DNA of 64,000 nt from Helianthus annuus (Eukaryota; Streptophyta; Magnoliopsida; Asterales; Asteraceae), in contig NC_035437.2 of the NCBI RefSeq assembly GCF_002127325.2, positions 110,016,321-110,080,320 of the forward strand. Direction: 5' to 3'. Made by a program: the position numbers and the translations under genes. Each line of letters starts with the position of its first letter. Position 1 is the stretch's first letter. A model generated the notes under the pieces. That model searched no databases, was not told where the DNA came from, and worked only from the letters and a program-made list of their open reading frames with translations. This document shows, piece after piece, positions 31,074 to 41,706 of the stretch.

Positions 31074-32543
31074 GTTATTGGATTTTATCACCCCCAAGTA
31101 CTTGCTATTGGCCGCTGCCACCCCAACTTTTACTTTGACTCCCACCACTCTTAACTTAACACTTGGGTTGTTGTGTCACTATGGGGTTAATCAGCCACTA
31201 ACTTGATTAGTTTTATTATCCTACGTGGCTATTTTATCCTACGTGGCATGCTGACGTGGATCTTGAGCATATTCTTTTGAGTTATTAGTTTAAATATTTT
31301 ACTAAATAAACAAAAAGTAATTAAAAAAAAAAACTTGTGTGTGTGTGTGTATATATATACACACACAACATAAAAAAATAGTTTATATTCTCTCCATCTC
31401 TCACACACACTTAACACCACCACCATCCAACAACACCCACCCTACACGACCATCTTGCCATACACCCCACCACCATCCTTCGTTGCCACCCATCACCATA
31501 CTCCCCTGTTCAAGAACCATTGGCCACCACCCACCGCCACCACCTACCCCACATCACCATCCACTGCTAAATCCGGATCTAAAGCATATTCAAAATAATA
31601 TCGAAAACAAGCGGCGATGGAGTCAAAACCGAGTTGAAATTTTTGCTTCTTATTTAGGGTTTTGAATTTGGGGAAAAAGGGGACGAGGGTTTAATTTTGG
31701 GTGGAATTAGTGGATCGAGGGTTGAATTTAGAGTTTTGATTTTGGGGAAAGGGGGATGATGATTGTGATCAGGTGAACGAAGATGGCGATGGTGAGAAGT
31801 TCGGACCCCAGCCTTTGAGGCTTGTATACCTCCTATATATAAAGTATTCATTCCCCATTGCAACGTTAGGTTTCAAAACACCACATTAATAGTCTCCAAT
31901 CCTGTCACTTTTCCTTGCCAGACTTTAAATATTTCTCCCGGCGAAGTCTTCGACAACAGTTTCTCCGTCCATTCCTGCCACTGAAGGTAGATTCATAACA
32001 TATATGCATGTTTTACTCGATCAGTGACGAATGAAGCAAATCCTTATGTTAATTTTGTTATTACGGTGTTAGAGAGAGGGGGCATTGGGTGGCAGTTTGT
32101 GGTGGTTGGGAGTGGTGAGGTGTAGGTGGAGCGGTGGTACGGACCGGGGTTGTTCGGTGGCGGTTTGTGGTGGTTGGTCAGGTGGGGCAGTGGTAGAGAG
32201 AGAGAGAGGGGATGAGTTCTATATACATATATTGCTATATAGGTTATATCGATTATAATAAAAATATAGTTATTTTTAAAAAAATAATTTAGATTTCTCT
32301 AAAAAAAATATTTTTTACATCATCATGCCACCTCATAAAAACAAGCCACTATCATCAAAAATTGGCAACGTCCATAAAAATAAAAGAAGTAAAAAATAAA
32401 AATAAAAATAAAATAACCCTATTAGTGATTGGGTAGTTTGGAAGCGACATGACACACAAAGTGTTACGTTAGAAGTGACGGGGTCAAAGTGAAAGTGATA
32501 ATGGCGAATAGCGAATAGTTGGAAAGTGATAAAATCCAATAAA
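31074..32543. mobile_element. MULE-like foldback element (about 1.47 kb)
   Basis: The left arm GTTATTGGATTTTATCACCC and the right arm, reverse TTTATTGGATTTTATCACTT, are inverted and stay alignable for over 100 bp (CTTGCTATTGGCCG/ATTCGCTATTCGCC, CTTTGACTCC/CTTTGACCCC). The interior has GT/TA microsatellites (31339-31368), a CCACCA-rich tract giving a histidine/proline-rich ORF, and G-rich GGTGG repeats (32085-32210). No clear target duplication was found, so ends are uncertain by a few bases. It encodes no transposase. Confidence 0.65.
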
Positions 32544-33461
32544 GGATGAGTTATAATAGTGGTTGATTCAAATATCTTTTGGTATAAAATATTTTTATAA
32601 CCAAACAAAGATTTGTCAACTATATTTCTCTTTGTTTTTTTAATATGTTTTAATTATTCGGTTTCCTTCATCATCATTATCATCATACTCAATAAATCTC
32701 ATCAATGATAAAACTAAGGTAGGGTCTAAGGAGGGTATGTAGACAACTTTAGGAATAGATATGCTGCTTCCAGTGAGACCCTCGGCTCGATAATAGTTTT
32801 GCATCAAGCCTCAGACATAAGGCATATAACACTTAGCAATCGGGACAAAGACCAATTAGTGCATGTAGCCCCTTGTCTTTCGGCTATCAATGCCAATACA
32901 TGATGCATGATTAACCATCTGCAGCTTATAACGTTACTTATACGTAATTATTCGGTTTCTCTACTCACCTTTAATGTTTGATGGCATGTATAGGCTACAG
33001 GTAACAGTTCACATATTCAAGAAGTTATCATGTTATCAAGATGCAGTAGCACTCTAACAATCCGAATCACAACTCCAAAAACATAACTTGTAAACAACTT
33101 CTAATTCTCTAGACAGATGAGCATGATTGCAATAAGTGAAGTCCTTGGAGTGGGCCATAGCATACCCCCAACTTGCAACATCAACTTACATATATATTAT
33201 AATACACAAGTATCATTTTCTGATTAAGATATATGAGGAAAAATAACTGAAATATTGCACATTAAATGAAAAAGGACCCTACATAATTTGTATTTATATG
33301 CATGGTGCATGAACATGTTACATCATTGCTTTAAAAATTAAATAATGGTGTTGTATGTTAATTTCAGTCCAAATCTAACATATATGTTTCTTGTAATGAT
33401 GGAAAAGTTAAATATCTTAAGTTGATAGCTACGGTTGAGAGCATTCACGTTTTATTCCTAT
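32544..33461. other. Non-coding spacer; possible SINE-like piece at about 32690-32950
   Basis: AAGGTAGGGTCTAAGGAGGG with ATGCTGCTTCCAGTGAGACC resembles the 3' region of plant tRNA-derived SINEs, but no A and B boxes were found next to it. The rest is AT-rich with no protein signal. Confidence 0.3.
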
Positions 33462-33464
33462 TTA

Positions 33465-35406
33465 GGGTGAAAGGGATTGGTTAGACACTTGAAATAGGTA
33501 TGCTTTCAAATCACTCAATCAAACAGTGCCACGTCATTTTACCTATTTTGTTTACCTGTTGCTCAAAAACATTGACGGTGGTTAGACATTTGGAATAGGT
33601 AAACTATTTTTTTTATTTTTTATTTTTTTAAATTATGTGTTAAAATAAAATAAATAAAACATCAAACTTTTATAAATAAAAGAACTATTACATTAAAATC
33701 TAAATAAAACAATACAACAACAAAAACCTAAAAATTACAAGGCCAACCGTATTTTTTTTCGATCTCGCGTTTTATAGCGAGTGTGATTTCCAACATCGAA
33801 GGGTGAACATTGTCGTGGGGCTGGTTAAACGTCTCCAAGTCCTTATCGAACATAGTTTGTCGCAACGCCTCGCGTTGCTCTTCCGCCAAGGACATGTATT
33901 TTTCTTCTTGTAACCTTTTAATATCCATCAATTCTTTCTTCATGGCCTTTTGTATTCTTCGAATCTACCGGTTATATCTTTTGGATCTTCGTTTGTTAAA
34001 GACGGTCCTTTGTCCTTTTTCTCCTTTCTCTTTTGTCTTCTTGGCGAGGGATCCTCATTCATGTCGGGAAGACCGCTCGAGACTTCGGCACTAGGTGTAT
34101 CCGCTTTATAATTTCCCGTATCCGACGACTTTCTTTTTTGACTCGATCCGGAGCTATCTTTACCCAACAACGGTACCGGCGACCATTTTTTATTTGTTCT
34201 AACGACCTCCCACGCCGCAACATGAGGAAAGTCATGTTTTACTTTGTTTTTTGTAATATTTAAGTGCTTGCTTCATTACAAAAGCATCGTCGCACCCGCT
34301 AGGACGTAAACGATCCTAAAATAATAAATTATGAAAAAATTATCCACATATTTAAGTAAAAAATAAACCGTATAAAAATAATATAGTTTACCGCTTGATG
34401 ATAAAAACCGTTGAGTGTGTTCAACTTTGTTTGCATCGCCATCCATTTCGATCGAACTTGATGGTGGTTTCGGTTGCTTCCTCCAACCGTTTAATTGAAG
34501 TGCTTAAGAACTTGGTTCCAAAAACCATCCGACTTTTGTTGATTGCCTTTTCTTTTGTTTAAAGTGCAATGAACATAAGCCTTTGCCAAAGCCACTTCTT
34601 GTTTAGGCGTCCAATTTTCATGTTTCGCTTTAGTCTTCTTTCCTTTCGGATCGTTTACGGCTTCATTTTGGTTGACAAGATCTTCTTGAACGGCAACATC
34701 TTCATTCTCATCATTATGTTGCTCTTGAGTATCGGGCACGAATTCTTGTTCGGAGTCATCTTCTATATCTCTCGGTGATTGTGAGCGTGGGCTTTGAAAA
34801 GCAAACGGGTCAAAAGAGTTTTGGGCGTCGAGGGGATAATCATAAACACCGGGTCTCACCAACGTCGGACCGTGTAGCAACCAATTTTGGTGGGGTTGGC
34901 TATCGTAACCGAAATTCGGTTGCATGGTTTGGTTAAAAAAATGGAGGTTGGGTTTGTGTAGCAAAGCCAAGTTGGGGATGAAACGGCGTACTTGAACCAC
35001 CACGTTTTTCTTGCGCACTCGCCTTCGAACCGGACCCCAAATTTTTTTTTCTTCCATTCACCTTTGTTTGAGCATTCCATTTGTTTGAAAAGATTTGAAA
35101 TGATGAGGATAAAAATGTGTTTAACAAAATGGCAGTGGAGTAGAAGATTGTATTGGTGAAAATGTGTTTAAAAAATGGCAGTGAATTTGGTTTGTTTTAT
35201 AAAGGTGAAAATTATTATTATTTTTTTTAATGTAAACGGTTATATAGCCGTTGGGATTGCACATCATTCGAAAAAAACAACCTCTTTCCGCTCGGTAAAC
35301 GTTCACCGATCAAGCACCTTCCCCAAATGGTAAACACCTTAAGCGGTGATGTTACCACTCGATAAAATCCTTTACCTAATGAGTATGCCGACCACTCCGT
35401 TCACCC
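33465..35406 (-). mobile_element. PIF/Harbinger element (1942 bp) carrying only ORF1
   Basis: The ends are GGGTGAAAGGGATTGGT on the left and, in reverse, GGGTGAACGGAGTGGTC on the right, an imperfect terminal inverted repeat. Each end is flanked by TTA (33462-33464 and 35407-35409), the 3-bp duplication typical of PIF/Harbinger. The body contains the minus-strand Myb/SANT ORF1 pseudogene and no DDE transposase. It is therefore a deletion derivative that relied on a transposase supplied elsewhere. Confidence 0.85.
33728..35057 (-). pseudogene. PIF/Harbinger ORF1 (Myb/SANT-like) pseudogene, copy B
   Basis: The family binds transposon ends and brings in the transposase in the nucleus. Exon 1 (35057-34397) has an acidic, Q/N-rich N-terminal part, then the SANT region (NWTPKQEVALAKAYVHCTL, GFWNQVLKHFN, VRSKWMAMQTKLNTLNGFYH). 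A TAA directly after HFN is a nonsense codon; reading continues in frame behind it. An intron follows with GTAAAC donor at about 34393 and TTTAG acceptor near 34317. Exon 2 has RPSGCDDAFVMKQAL, AAWEVVRTNKKWSPVPLLG, a basic segment and a C-terminal helix ending KREIEKKYGWPCNF. One-base frameshifts occur in the A-run near 34245 and at about 33945. The start is the first ATG of the long frame. Layout and ends match copy A at 1998-4341. Confidence 0.82.
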
Positions 35407-35409
35407 TTA

Positions 35410-35640
35410 TCAACCCATGGCTTAGAAATGAAATCAAGGTTTTAATTCAATTTGACACTACATCTCATTCCTAAAAACATATATAAATTTCATGTTAAAT
35501 TAAATATTATTTATTATATTTAATATATGTTCATTATAATCGTGTATATAATATATTAATATGAGATCAAGATACTAAATTATATTTATTATAATATAAG
35601 TTAGTAATTTTTGATAGATCATATTACCTTTATTAACTAT
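35410..35640. other. AT-rich spacer, nothing recognised
   Basis: Very AT-rich with TTATTATATTTAATATA-like text. No gene is seen. It ends at a T-run that I take as the reversed poly(A) tail of the LINE. Confidence 0.5.
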
Positions 35641-35783
35641 TTTTTTAAAAGGTAAACTTTATTAGAACAGGCCGGCCTGATAAAAAAAAAAAAGCAGGAC
35701 CGCACCAAAAATCAACTACAACATATACAAAAGAGAATTACACCAATCTCTCCATACTATGTTTCTATGCTTGGATCTACATT

Positions 35784-36411
35784 TTAACCAAAAAAACCAA
35801 GGGATCTCAATTCCCCAAAAATTTCCTCACTGTCGCCTCTTCCGCTTGCGAAAATCTTTTCATTCTTAGCTTTCCAAATACACCAAACCGTCACGACCAC
35901 AAGCCCGTGGACTAACTCTTTAGTCTTCTTGTCCCCACCGATATTTTTATGAAAGTCGAGGATGTCCTTGAAAGAAAAAGCAAAAAACGGCAGCAGCTTA
36001 GCCCAAATACATAACCAATTCCAAACTCTTATCGAGATACTGCAAGCCGTGAAGATATGATCAACGGTTTCGGTCGCCTCCCCACAAAGAGCACAAACAT
36101 CCAAATCAACCACAATATTTCTCCTGACCAGAGCTTGTCTAGTCGGAATACGATCGAGTGCCACCCTCCAAATTAAAATGTTGCACTTAGCCGGAACCCA
36201 TCCACAACTCTTCGCCGGATGCATGCCTGTCTCAATCAAAGTACCCAAAGCAATCTTTTTAAATTATTTAGTAGAGAACTTACCCGAATCATCCGGTTTC
36301 CACCGCCATTTATCCTTTCCCGAAGCTGTGAAAATACCGCCCACACCAACCGAGCAGTCACCCAGCTCCGAAACTTCCTCTGGGGTTGACGGGGGTCTAG
36401 TTCACATCTAG
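35784..36411 (-). pseudogene. LINE ORF2 C-terminal zinc-binding reverse transcriptase domain (zf-RVT)
   Basis: The minus-strand protein has WRVALDRIPTRQALVRRNI, then VCALCGEATETVDHIFTAC, the C-x2-C...H-x4-C arrangement of plant LINE zf-RVT domains. WNWLCIWAK and VWCIWKAKNEKIF complete the module and it ends at 35784. Upstream to about 36411, KWRWKPDDSGKFSTK and a stop join it to the reverse transcriptase fragment in broken frame. LINE ORF2 reverse-transcribes its RNA at the nicked target in the nucleus; this copy cannot, as the polymerase and endonuclease parts are missing. Confidence 0.82.
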
Positions 36412-36455
36412 TTTATAATGTCGTCTTCTCCCTCCGCAGGTAACCGGTCACAAAC

Positions 36456-37190
36456 CTAGCAAGCTTTATACTTTTCAATAGCAAACAACCTTGGCCATTT
36501 CAACATAAGCGGAGAATCACCGAACCAATGATCAATCCAAAAACGAATACTGCGACCATCACCCAAAACCCCTTTAATATGGCAGTGAATCCTCTTACCC
36601 TCAATCATAACTTTGGACTCCATACTCATAGTGTTTTTCCACACTCCAGACAAAGCCGGGTTGGATGGTAAACTCGACCATTTTCTGCTCCTACCGTGAC
36701 ATTCCGTAACTACTCTTCTCCAAAGACTCTCCTCTTCCACCCTGTATCTCCAAACCCACTTCGCTAGAAGAGCGTCATTTACCGTTTTGAGCTTACAAAT
36801 ACCTAACCCACCAATTTTTTTAGGAAGGGTAACTTTGTCCCAAGTAACCCAATGCATTTTTCTGACCTCCTCCGACCCACGCCATAAAAAATTCCTCATA
36901 AGAGACTCCAGCTTCTCGACCACTTTGACCGGCACTTTAAAAATAGAGAAATAATAAATGGGTAAACTTTCTAAGACCGCTTTGATTAAAACCAGACGTC
37001 CACCGATAGAAAGAGTATTTGCTTTCCAAGTCGCCAAGCGATTTTTGAAAATCTTCACAATAGAATCCCAATTTTTAACCTGGTTCATGTTGGCCCCTAA
37101 AGGGATTCCCAGGTAGTTAAACGGAGAATCCCCTTTTTTGCAACCCAAAACCGTAGCCAACTGAGTAACATCAACACCCACGCCAAACAA
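36456..37190 (-). pseudogene. LINE ORF2 fragment downstream of the reverse transcriptase core
   Basis: The stretch contains NYLGIPLGANM, WKANTLSIGGRLVLIKAVL, LPIYYFSIFKVP, NFLWRG and HWVTWDKVTLPKKIGGLGI, the standard series of motifs just after the reverse transcriptase in plant LINEs, then LLAKWVWRY. The catalytic FADD-type segment is not present in the window. It belongs to the same ORF as the zf-RVT fragment at 35784 but is separated from it by stops. Confidence 0.85.
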
Positions 37191-37216
37191 ATTACATAGA
37201 AAAGGTCTTCAGTCAA

Positions 37217-37886
37217 TGTGGGGTAGCCCACTTGTTAGAAACTCATGCCTCTTAAAGAGAATATATGAGGTTTGATGACGAGGGGTAGCCCAAGACCAAA
37301 TAAAGTGACTTAAATACATAAATGCTCAAAAGGTTAGAAGGTTCAAAGGTTGAAAATCCGGGAGCAAAAATAAAGCAATACGTGAACAGTAAGTTCGGGG
37401 GTTGCTTCACCAACTCCTCCAGCCGCAAAAGTAAGGCGGATGCACAGAGTACAATCTTTTACCCGCAGGTCAAAAGGCTTCTACCCCGAAAAAGGTAAGT
37501 CCCCCACTGCAAGCATGTTCACTAGTCAACACCTTCCTCTTTGAGCAATGACTCTCCCTATAAATGTGACACTTCATTAAGTGTGAAAAAATTCTCTTGA
37601 TCAGCTCCGATTCCAGGCGAATCTCTGGTCATTGTTCTCGAGTAATTATTCTATACAAGTCACTCTCCATCACATTCAACACACACATTCCTTTTGCTCC
37701 TACATCCGAAGCTGAACACATTTCAGTGGAGGATCTCGAGCAAGCAACAAAAACAAACTAGTGAACCTCTCTCCACGTCTTGCAAACGTGGGGGGACCCC
37801 ATGACCTGCGTTAGGTAAAGTTGAACCCTTCAACCCTTTTGCCTAACCAGCCCAGCTACTATCCTTGGTCTATTATTTTTGCATCA
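37217..37886 (+). mobile_element. Probable 5' LTR of the outer Tat retrotransposon
   Basis: The right end is fixed by GCATCA (37881-37886) followed by six bases and the primer site. The left end is a guess at the first TG after the LINE (TGTGGGGTAGCCC). A TATA-like CCCTATAAATG lies at 37558-37568 and a CT/CA-rich stretch follows, as in a transcribed leader. The partner LTR lies beyond the window, so identity between LTRs cannot be used. Confidence 0.55.
37558..37568 (+). promoter_or_regulatory. TATA box of the Tat LTR
   Basis: CCCTATAAATG sits about 330 bases before the primer site, a reasonable place for the LTR core promoter. It is inferred from sequence only. Confidence 0.5.
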
Positions 37887-37892
37887 ACAAGT

Positions 37893-37910
37893 TGGCGCCC
37901 ACCGTGGTGC
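37893..37910 (+). other. Primer-binding site of the outer Tat element
   Basis: TGGCGCCCACCGTGGTGC begins six bases after the LTR end. It is close to the complement of the 3' end of plant tRNA-Lys, as is usual for this group. It primes minus-strand DNA synthesis. Confidence 0.8.
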
Positions 37911-37965
37911 TACGCCACTTTCTTCAAAGAACCTAGTAGTGTAGCTCCACTCTCTTGAAACTACC

Positions 37966-39117
37966 ATGTCGGAAAGTGAATCTCCGGGAGAAGTGAATCA
38001 GGTTCCAAATACCTCTACCCCCAGCACTAGCCAAGCTCATGTGGCTATACCAACGTCTATCTCGACACTCCCAAGTTTCTCACTTTCAACACTCCAATTC
38101 CATCCAGATCATGGGTCCTTTCCCCTAATGTCGGTGTCTCTAGCACCCCACCACATGTTGAACTTACCCCTGAGGGGGTCGCCAACAATTTCCTTGAGTT
38201 GAGGTCTCTCCTCAACCAATATGTGAGTAGGGAGAGAGACAAGGGAGTGAGGATTCGTTTAGACTATGATGAGCCAGAACCAATACTATCTCCTGGACCC
38301 CCCATCCCTCCTTTTGCAAACTCACAACCTCTTCTGTCTAGGGATGAGGCTGGTCCTAGTAATCCTCCTCCAAATCCTAACCCGTATCTGTCCGCGAGGC
38401 CAAATCCTACAACATTTCCTCTCTTTTCATCCCAACCAGCTACAAACGATGCTCCTTTGGGACACGAGCTGACTCTTGACCAGTACCCAGTGACAAGTTT
38501 TCCACCCTCAACAACAACTACATGGGAACAAGCTCTGTCGGTACTCACTTTGGCCCGAAGTGCCGCTATGAGCACTCCTATGGGAGTTAGTTGCCCAGTA
38601 GCACCTGGAAGCCTTCAAGGCTTCAACCTTATGCCCCAGATGATGGCCAGCTTCCCGTGGCAGCACTTTATTAATCAGGTCGACCACTCAAGGGAACAAC
38701 AATAACAGCAGCAACATGGGTGCAAGGGTTGAAGAAGATTTGGCCAAGCCTTACAAGCCGAGTAACCTCTCATGCTTCTCACAGCAAATAGCCGATTATG
38801 ATTTCCAAACGAAGATTAAGATACCGTCCCACATCAAAACGTATGATGGGACTGAAGACACTGAAGACCATCTTCAGATCTTTACTGGTGCAGCTAGAAT
38901 CGAGAAATGGTCGAATGCTGAATGTTGTCTAATGTTCATGCAAACCCTTGTCAGATCAGCCAGAATATGGTTCAATGATTTACCTGCTCGAAGCGTTCGA
39001 AGCTTCGATGACCTCAGCAAGGGGTTCCTGGCCAATTTCTCCTAGCAGAGGCCATACGTTAAAGATGCTACAGTAATCTTTCAAATAAACAAAGGGATGA
39101 TGAAAGCCTTCGAGAGT
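37966..39117 (+). pseudogene. Tat gag, 5' part, interrupted by the Athila insertion
   Basis: Gag forms the particle that holds element RNA. The ATG at 37966 opens MSESESPGEVNQVP, 56 bases after the primer site. A frameshift near 38195 joins it to a proline/serine-rich segment (to 38705), then a stop. The capsid-like domain is at 38740-39045 (KPYKPSNLSCFSQQIADYDF, KTYDGTEDTEDHLQIFTGA, MFMQTLVRSARIWF). A TAG at 39043 replaces a Gln in FSQQRPYVKD, and a one-base loss near 39095 precedes DDESLRE. The frame then resumes at 57460 (FIERYKKEGL) beyond the 18.3-kb insertion, which proves that the two parts were once joined. Confidence 0.88.
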
Positions 39118-40314
39118 TGATGTGCGTGAAGTGTATTATAATTTTGATATATATTTAAGCCCCTTTTTACACTTTTAGCCAAGTTTTAAATTTATAAAAC
39201 ACGATATTTACTAACACTAAACACACATATGGGCAAGTGCACCCATCGTGGACGTAGTATAGTGTTGGTAAGATACCGAGGTCGTCCAAGGACACAAGAG
39301 CTTTTAATACCGGTTTATCCTCAACGTCTAACCAAATCAAAAAGTGAGAAAAATGTTTTAAACTAAGAAAAATAAAAACTAACTAAATGCTGAAAAATAA
39401 AATAAAATAAAAACAGATAGACAAGATGAATCACTTGGATCCGACACATGTATTAGTATAACCTTTGATTATTTTCGCACTTTTGCACTTGTTTAAGAGA
39501 TTATCTTAGTTATTGTAGTAGGCCCCTCTTTTGAAGGCAACGTTACCTTCGACCCAGTAGTTTGAGTCAGCAAGGATACAATCCTAAAGGGTCGGATTAT
39601 TGGAAGATAATGAATTAAGTTATTAATGCAAATTGTGGTAGGCCCCGCTTTCGGCGGTGACGTTACCCTCGGCTAAGTAGTCTGAGTCAGCAGGGATACA
39701 GTCCTAAATAGCCGGGTTATAGTATTAATAGTAGTTAACTTATGAGGGGGTCAAAGAGTTTGGATCCCCGCCATCCAATACCTATGGGTATTGAAGGAGA
39801 TCCTACTAAATTTGACCCAGGTCCCAAGCAGGACCTCTAAACGCTGAACAAGGGCAAGACCCTTACCAAACCGTTCCCTTAACCCCCGACCAGGTAGCCA
39901 ACATACCTCCATATAGACCGTGGATATATGAATGGTGAAAATCTTTTATTTTATATAGACAGTAAAATAACGCCAAGACACCACGGAAAAACGATAAGGA
40001 AAGATCACCTTCAACATAAGTAACTAGTTATTAAAGTCATTAATACAAAACCAAATAAAAAGTGCAAAAGATTAAAAATAAAAAGTATTATACTAAACAC
40101 TTGTCTTCACCAAGTGATGTAAGAGACTTAGGCAAACATGGCCTTGATTGTCAAGAACTCTTACGATCAATCTTGGATCCCGAGACGACTCACACACTCT
40201 ACGATGGACAATGGATGATGGTGGTGGATGATGGTGTTATGGTGGTGGTGGGTGGTGGATGAAGTGTGAGAGAGGTGGTGTGCCAAGGGATGAAATGGAA
40301 TGAACCCAGGCACC

Positions 40315-40326
40315 CCTATTTATAGG
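40315..40326 (-). promoter_or_regulatory. TATA box in the Athila 3' LTR
   Basis: The minus strand reads CCTATAAATAGG. The nearest GC-rich palindrome (40344) starts 18 bases upstream of it. The same box is at 56959-56970 in the 5' LTR, where it would start the genomic transcript. Confidence 0.75.
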
Positions 40327-40343
40327 CTGAACAGAAGGCTGGG

Positions 40344-40561
40344 CACGGCCCCGTGTCCGCTGGACACGCCCCCGTGCCCGTCTGACATTCTCTCTCTTCA
40401 TTAATTGTAATTCGCAATTACAATTAATGCGCCTGCTGTACTTTCACCACGCCCCCGTGCCCGCTGGACACGGCCCCGTGGTGGGCAATGGAAGCTTCTA
40501 CTGGTTTGTCTTTTCTGCTGCTTCCTGGGCACGCCCCCGTGTTTGCTGGACACGGGGCGTG
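40344..40561 (-). promoter_or_regulatory. Three paired CACGGCCCCGTG modules upstream of the TATA box
   Basis: Module starts are 40344/40365, 40448/40469 and 40530/40551. In each, two 12-base CACG-N4-CGTG palindromes (one is a base short) begin exactly 21 bases apart with a 9-base spacer. Their place just upstream of the promoter suggests protein binding, but this is inference. Confidence 0.75.
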
Positions 40562-40810
40562 TTCAGTCTCTGTTTTCTCTTCTTTGCCTTGGGAGGTGCC
40601 GTTGAGGGTCCGGGCAGTCTACTTTTGTTCCTTTTCTTGTATTTATGCTAGAATTAGTTGTCTTTTTGCTTCTTTTGTGATTTTGAGCTCATTTCATCCT
40701 GAAAATACAAAAGGAAGACAACAACACTCTTTTTCCAACATTAGTACTTAAAAAGGGTTAGTTTTATGCCTTAATTGATGTGATTTATATGTTGCATTTT
40801 ACACACATCA

Positions 40811-40825
40811 AATACCCCCACACTT
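40811..40825 (-). other. Polypurine tract of the Athila element
   Basis: On the minus strand AAGTGTGGGGGTATT runs directly into the 3' LTR start TGATGTGTG. This is the expected primer for plus-strand DNA synthesis. Confidence 0.7.
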
Positions 40826-41701
40826 GAACTTTTGCTTGTCCTCAAGCAAAACTCTTTAAATGTGGCTTACACTCCCAAATGGAATAGGTAGAAGAGAAAG
40901 TTTTTAGCTTGTCCTAGAGTGTCGGGAATCCAAGGTCTTTGTAAGTTTTATTTTTATTTATTTACAATCCTATTCGTTATGATTTATTTTGAACGTTTCA
41001 TAAGATAAATTACTTATTTGGGCATAGCATGCCTTATTAAAATTCCATTTATATACAAGTTCACATACCTCACGGGGGATCACTCAACACTCGGCCGAAG
41101 ATGTATATTTTTAGTGAATCACTCGAGAGCGGCATGGAACTTACGCCTTCCATAGGCTTGCCAAGCAATCAATCCTCCTCCTTTTTAACTTTTTACCTTT
41201 GTAAATATCAAGAGGACTTTTGGGGTGAAGGGTTAGGCTTGGGTTAAAGGTGGGTGGTTGGGTTAGTGGTTAGTAAAAAAAGGCGAAAAATCGTAAAAAG
41301 CGTCGGTTTTCGTAAAATACCTTGTCTTTAGCGACTTTTTATTTTGAAGTATTTCTTCAAACAAGCTTTTATATAGCTTTTGTTTGTTTTTGACTTCATC
41401 ATTGTTGTTTTTTTTTTTTTCAACACATAAAAAGGCGAGTTTACGAAGAACCGAGCTTGTTACTAAAATAAAGGGTGAAAAATAAAAATGGTTTTTGGTG
41501 GGTAAAAAGGGTTTTGGGGTAATGAAATGAAAGGTTTAGGCTCAAAGGGGCTATCTAGGGGGATTTTGGGTAGGTGGTAAAAAAAATGAAAAATAATGGT
41601 TTCGAAAGAAAAATGTTTAGTCCTAATGCCTCCATCATTTACTTACTTGGGTTTAAGTTGGTAAGGACCGGGAATGTATTGTTGTGGCAAGTTCTAGATT
41701 T
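40826..41701. other. Athila 3' untranslated region, part beyond the nested element
   Basis: Non-coding, with AAAGGG and TTTTTT tracts. The reverse strand shows no ORF of note. The nested Tekay-like element begins at 41707 after its target duplication. Confidence 0.7.
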
Positions 41702-41706
41702 GTAAG

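Larger units (their letters stand above)
35641..37200 (-). mobile_element. Truncated LINE (non-LTR retrotransposon)
   Basis: The element reads on the minus strand. Its 3' end is marked by the T-rich tract at 35640-35651 (poly(A) on its own strand). Its upstream part stops near 37200, where the LTR region of the Tat element begins. It keeps only the C-terminal part of ORF2. The loss may be ordinary 5' truncation, or the rest may lie on the far side of the Tat element outside the window. Confidence 0.85.
39118..40810 (-). repeat. 3' LTR of the Athila element
   Basis: It matches 55762-57454 at a constant offset of 16644 with no length change. On the minus strand it runs TGATGTGTGTAAAATGC to CTTCACGCACATCA. 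A minus-strand TATA box and three paired GC-rich palindromes occupy the upstream part. The short ORFs at 40062-40262 and 40427-40751, repeated in the other LTR, are not real genes. Confidence 0.97.

Noticed and set aside
31339..31665. 108-residue histidine/proline-rich ORF
   Set aside because: It is produced by a CCACCA-rich low-complexity tract next to a microsatellite inside a foldback element; no protein-like pattern.
36178..36411. 77-residue plus-strand ORF
   Set aside because: It is antisense to the LINE ORF2 fragment, which has clear zf-RVT residues on the minus strand.
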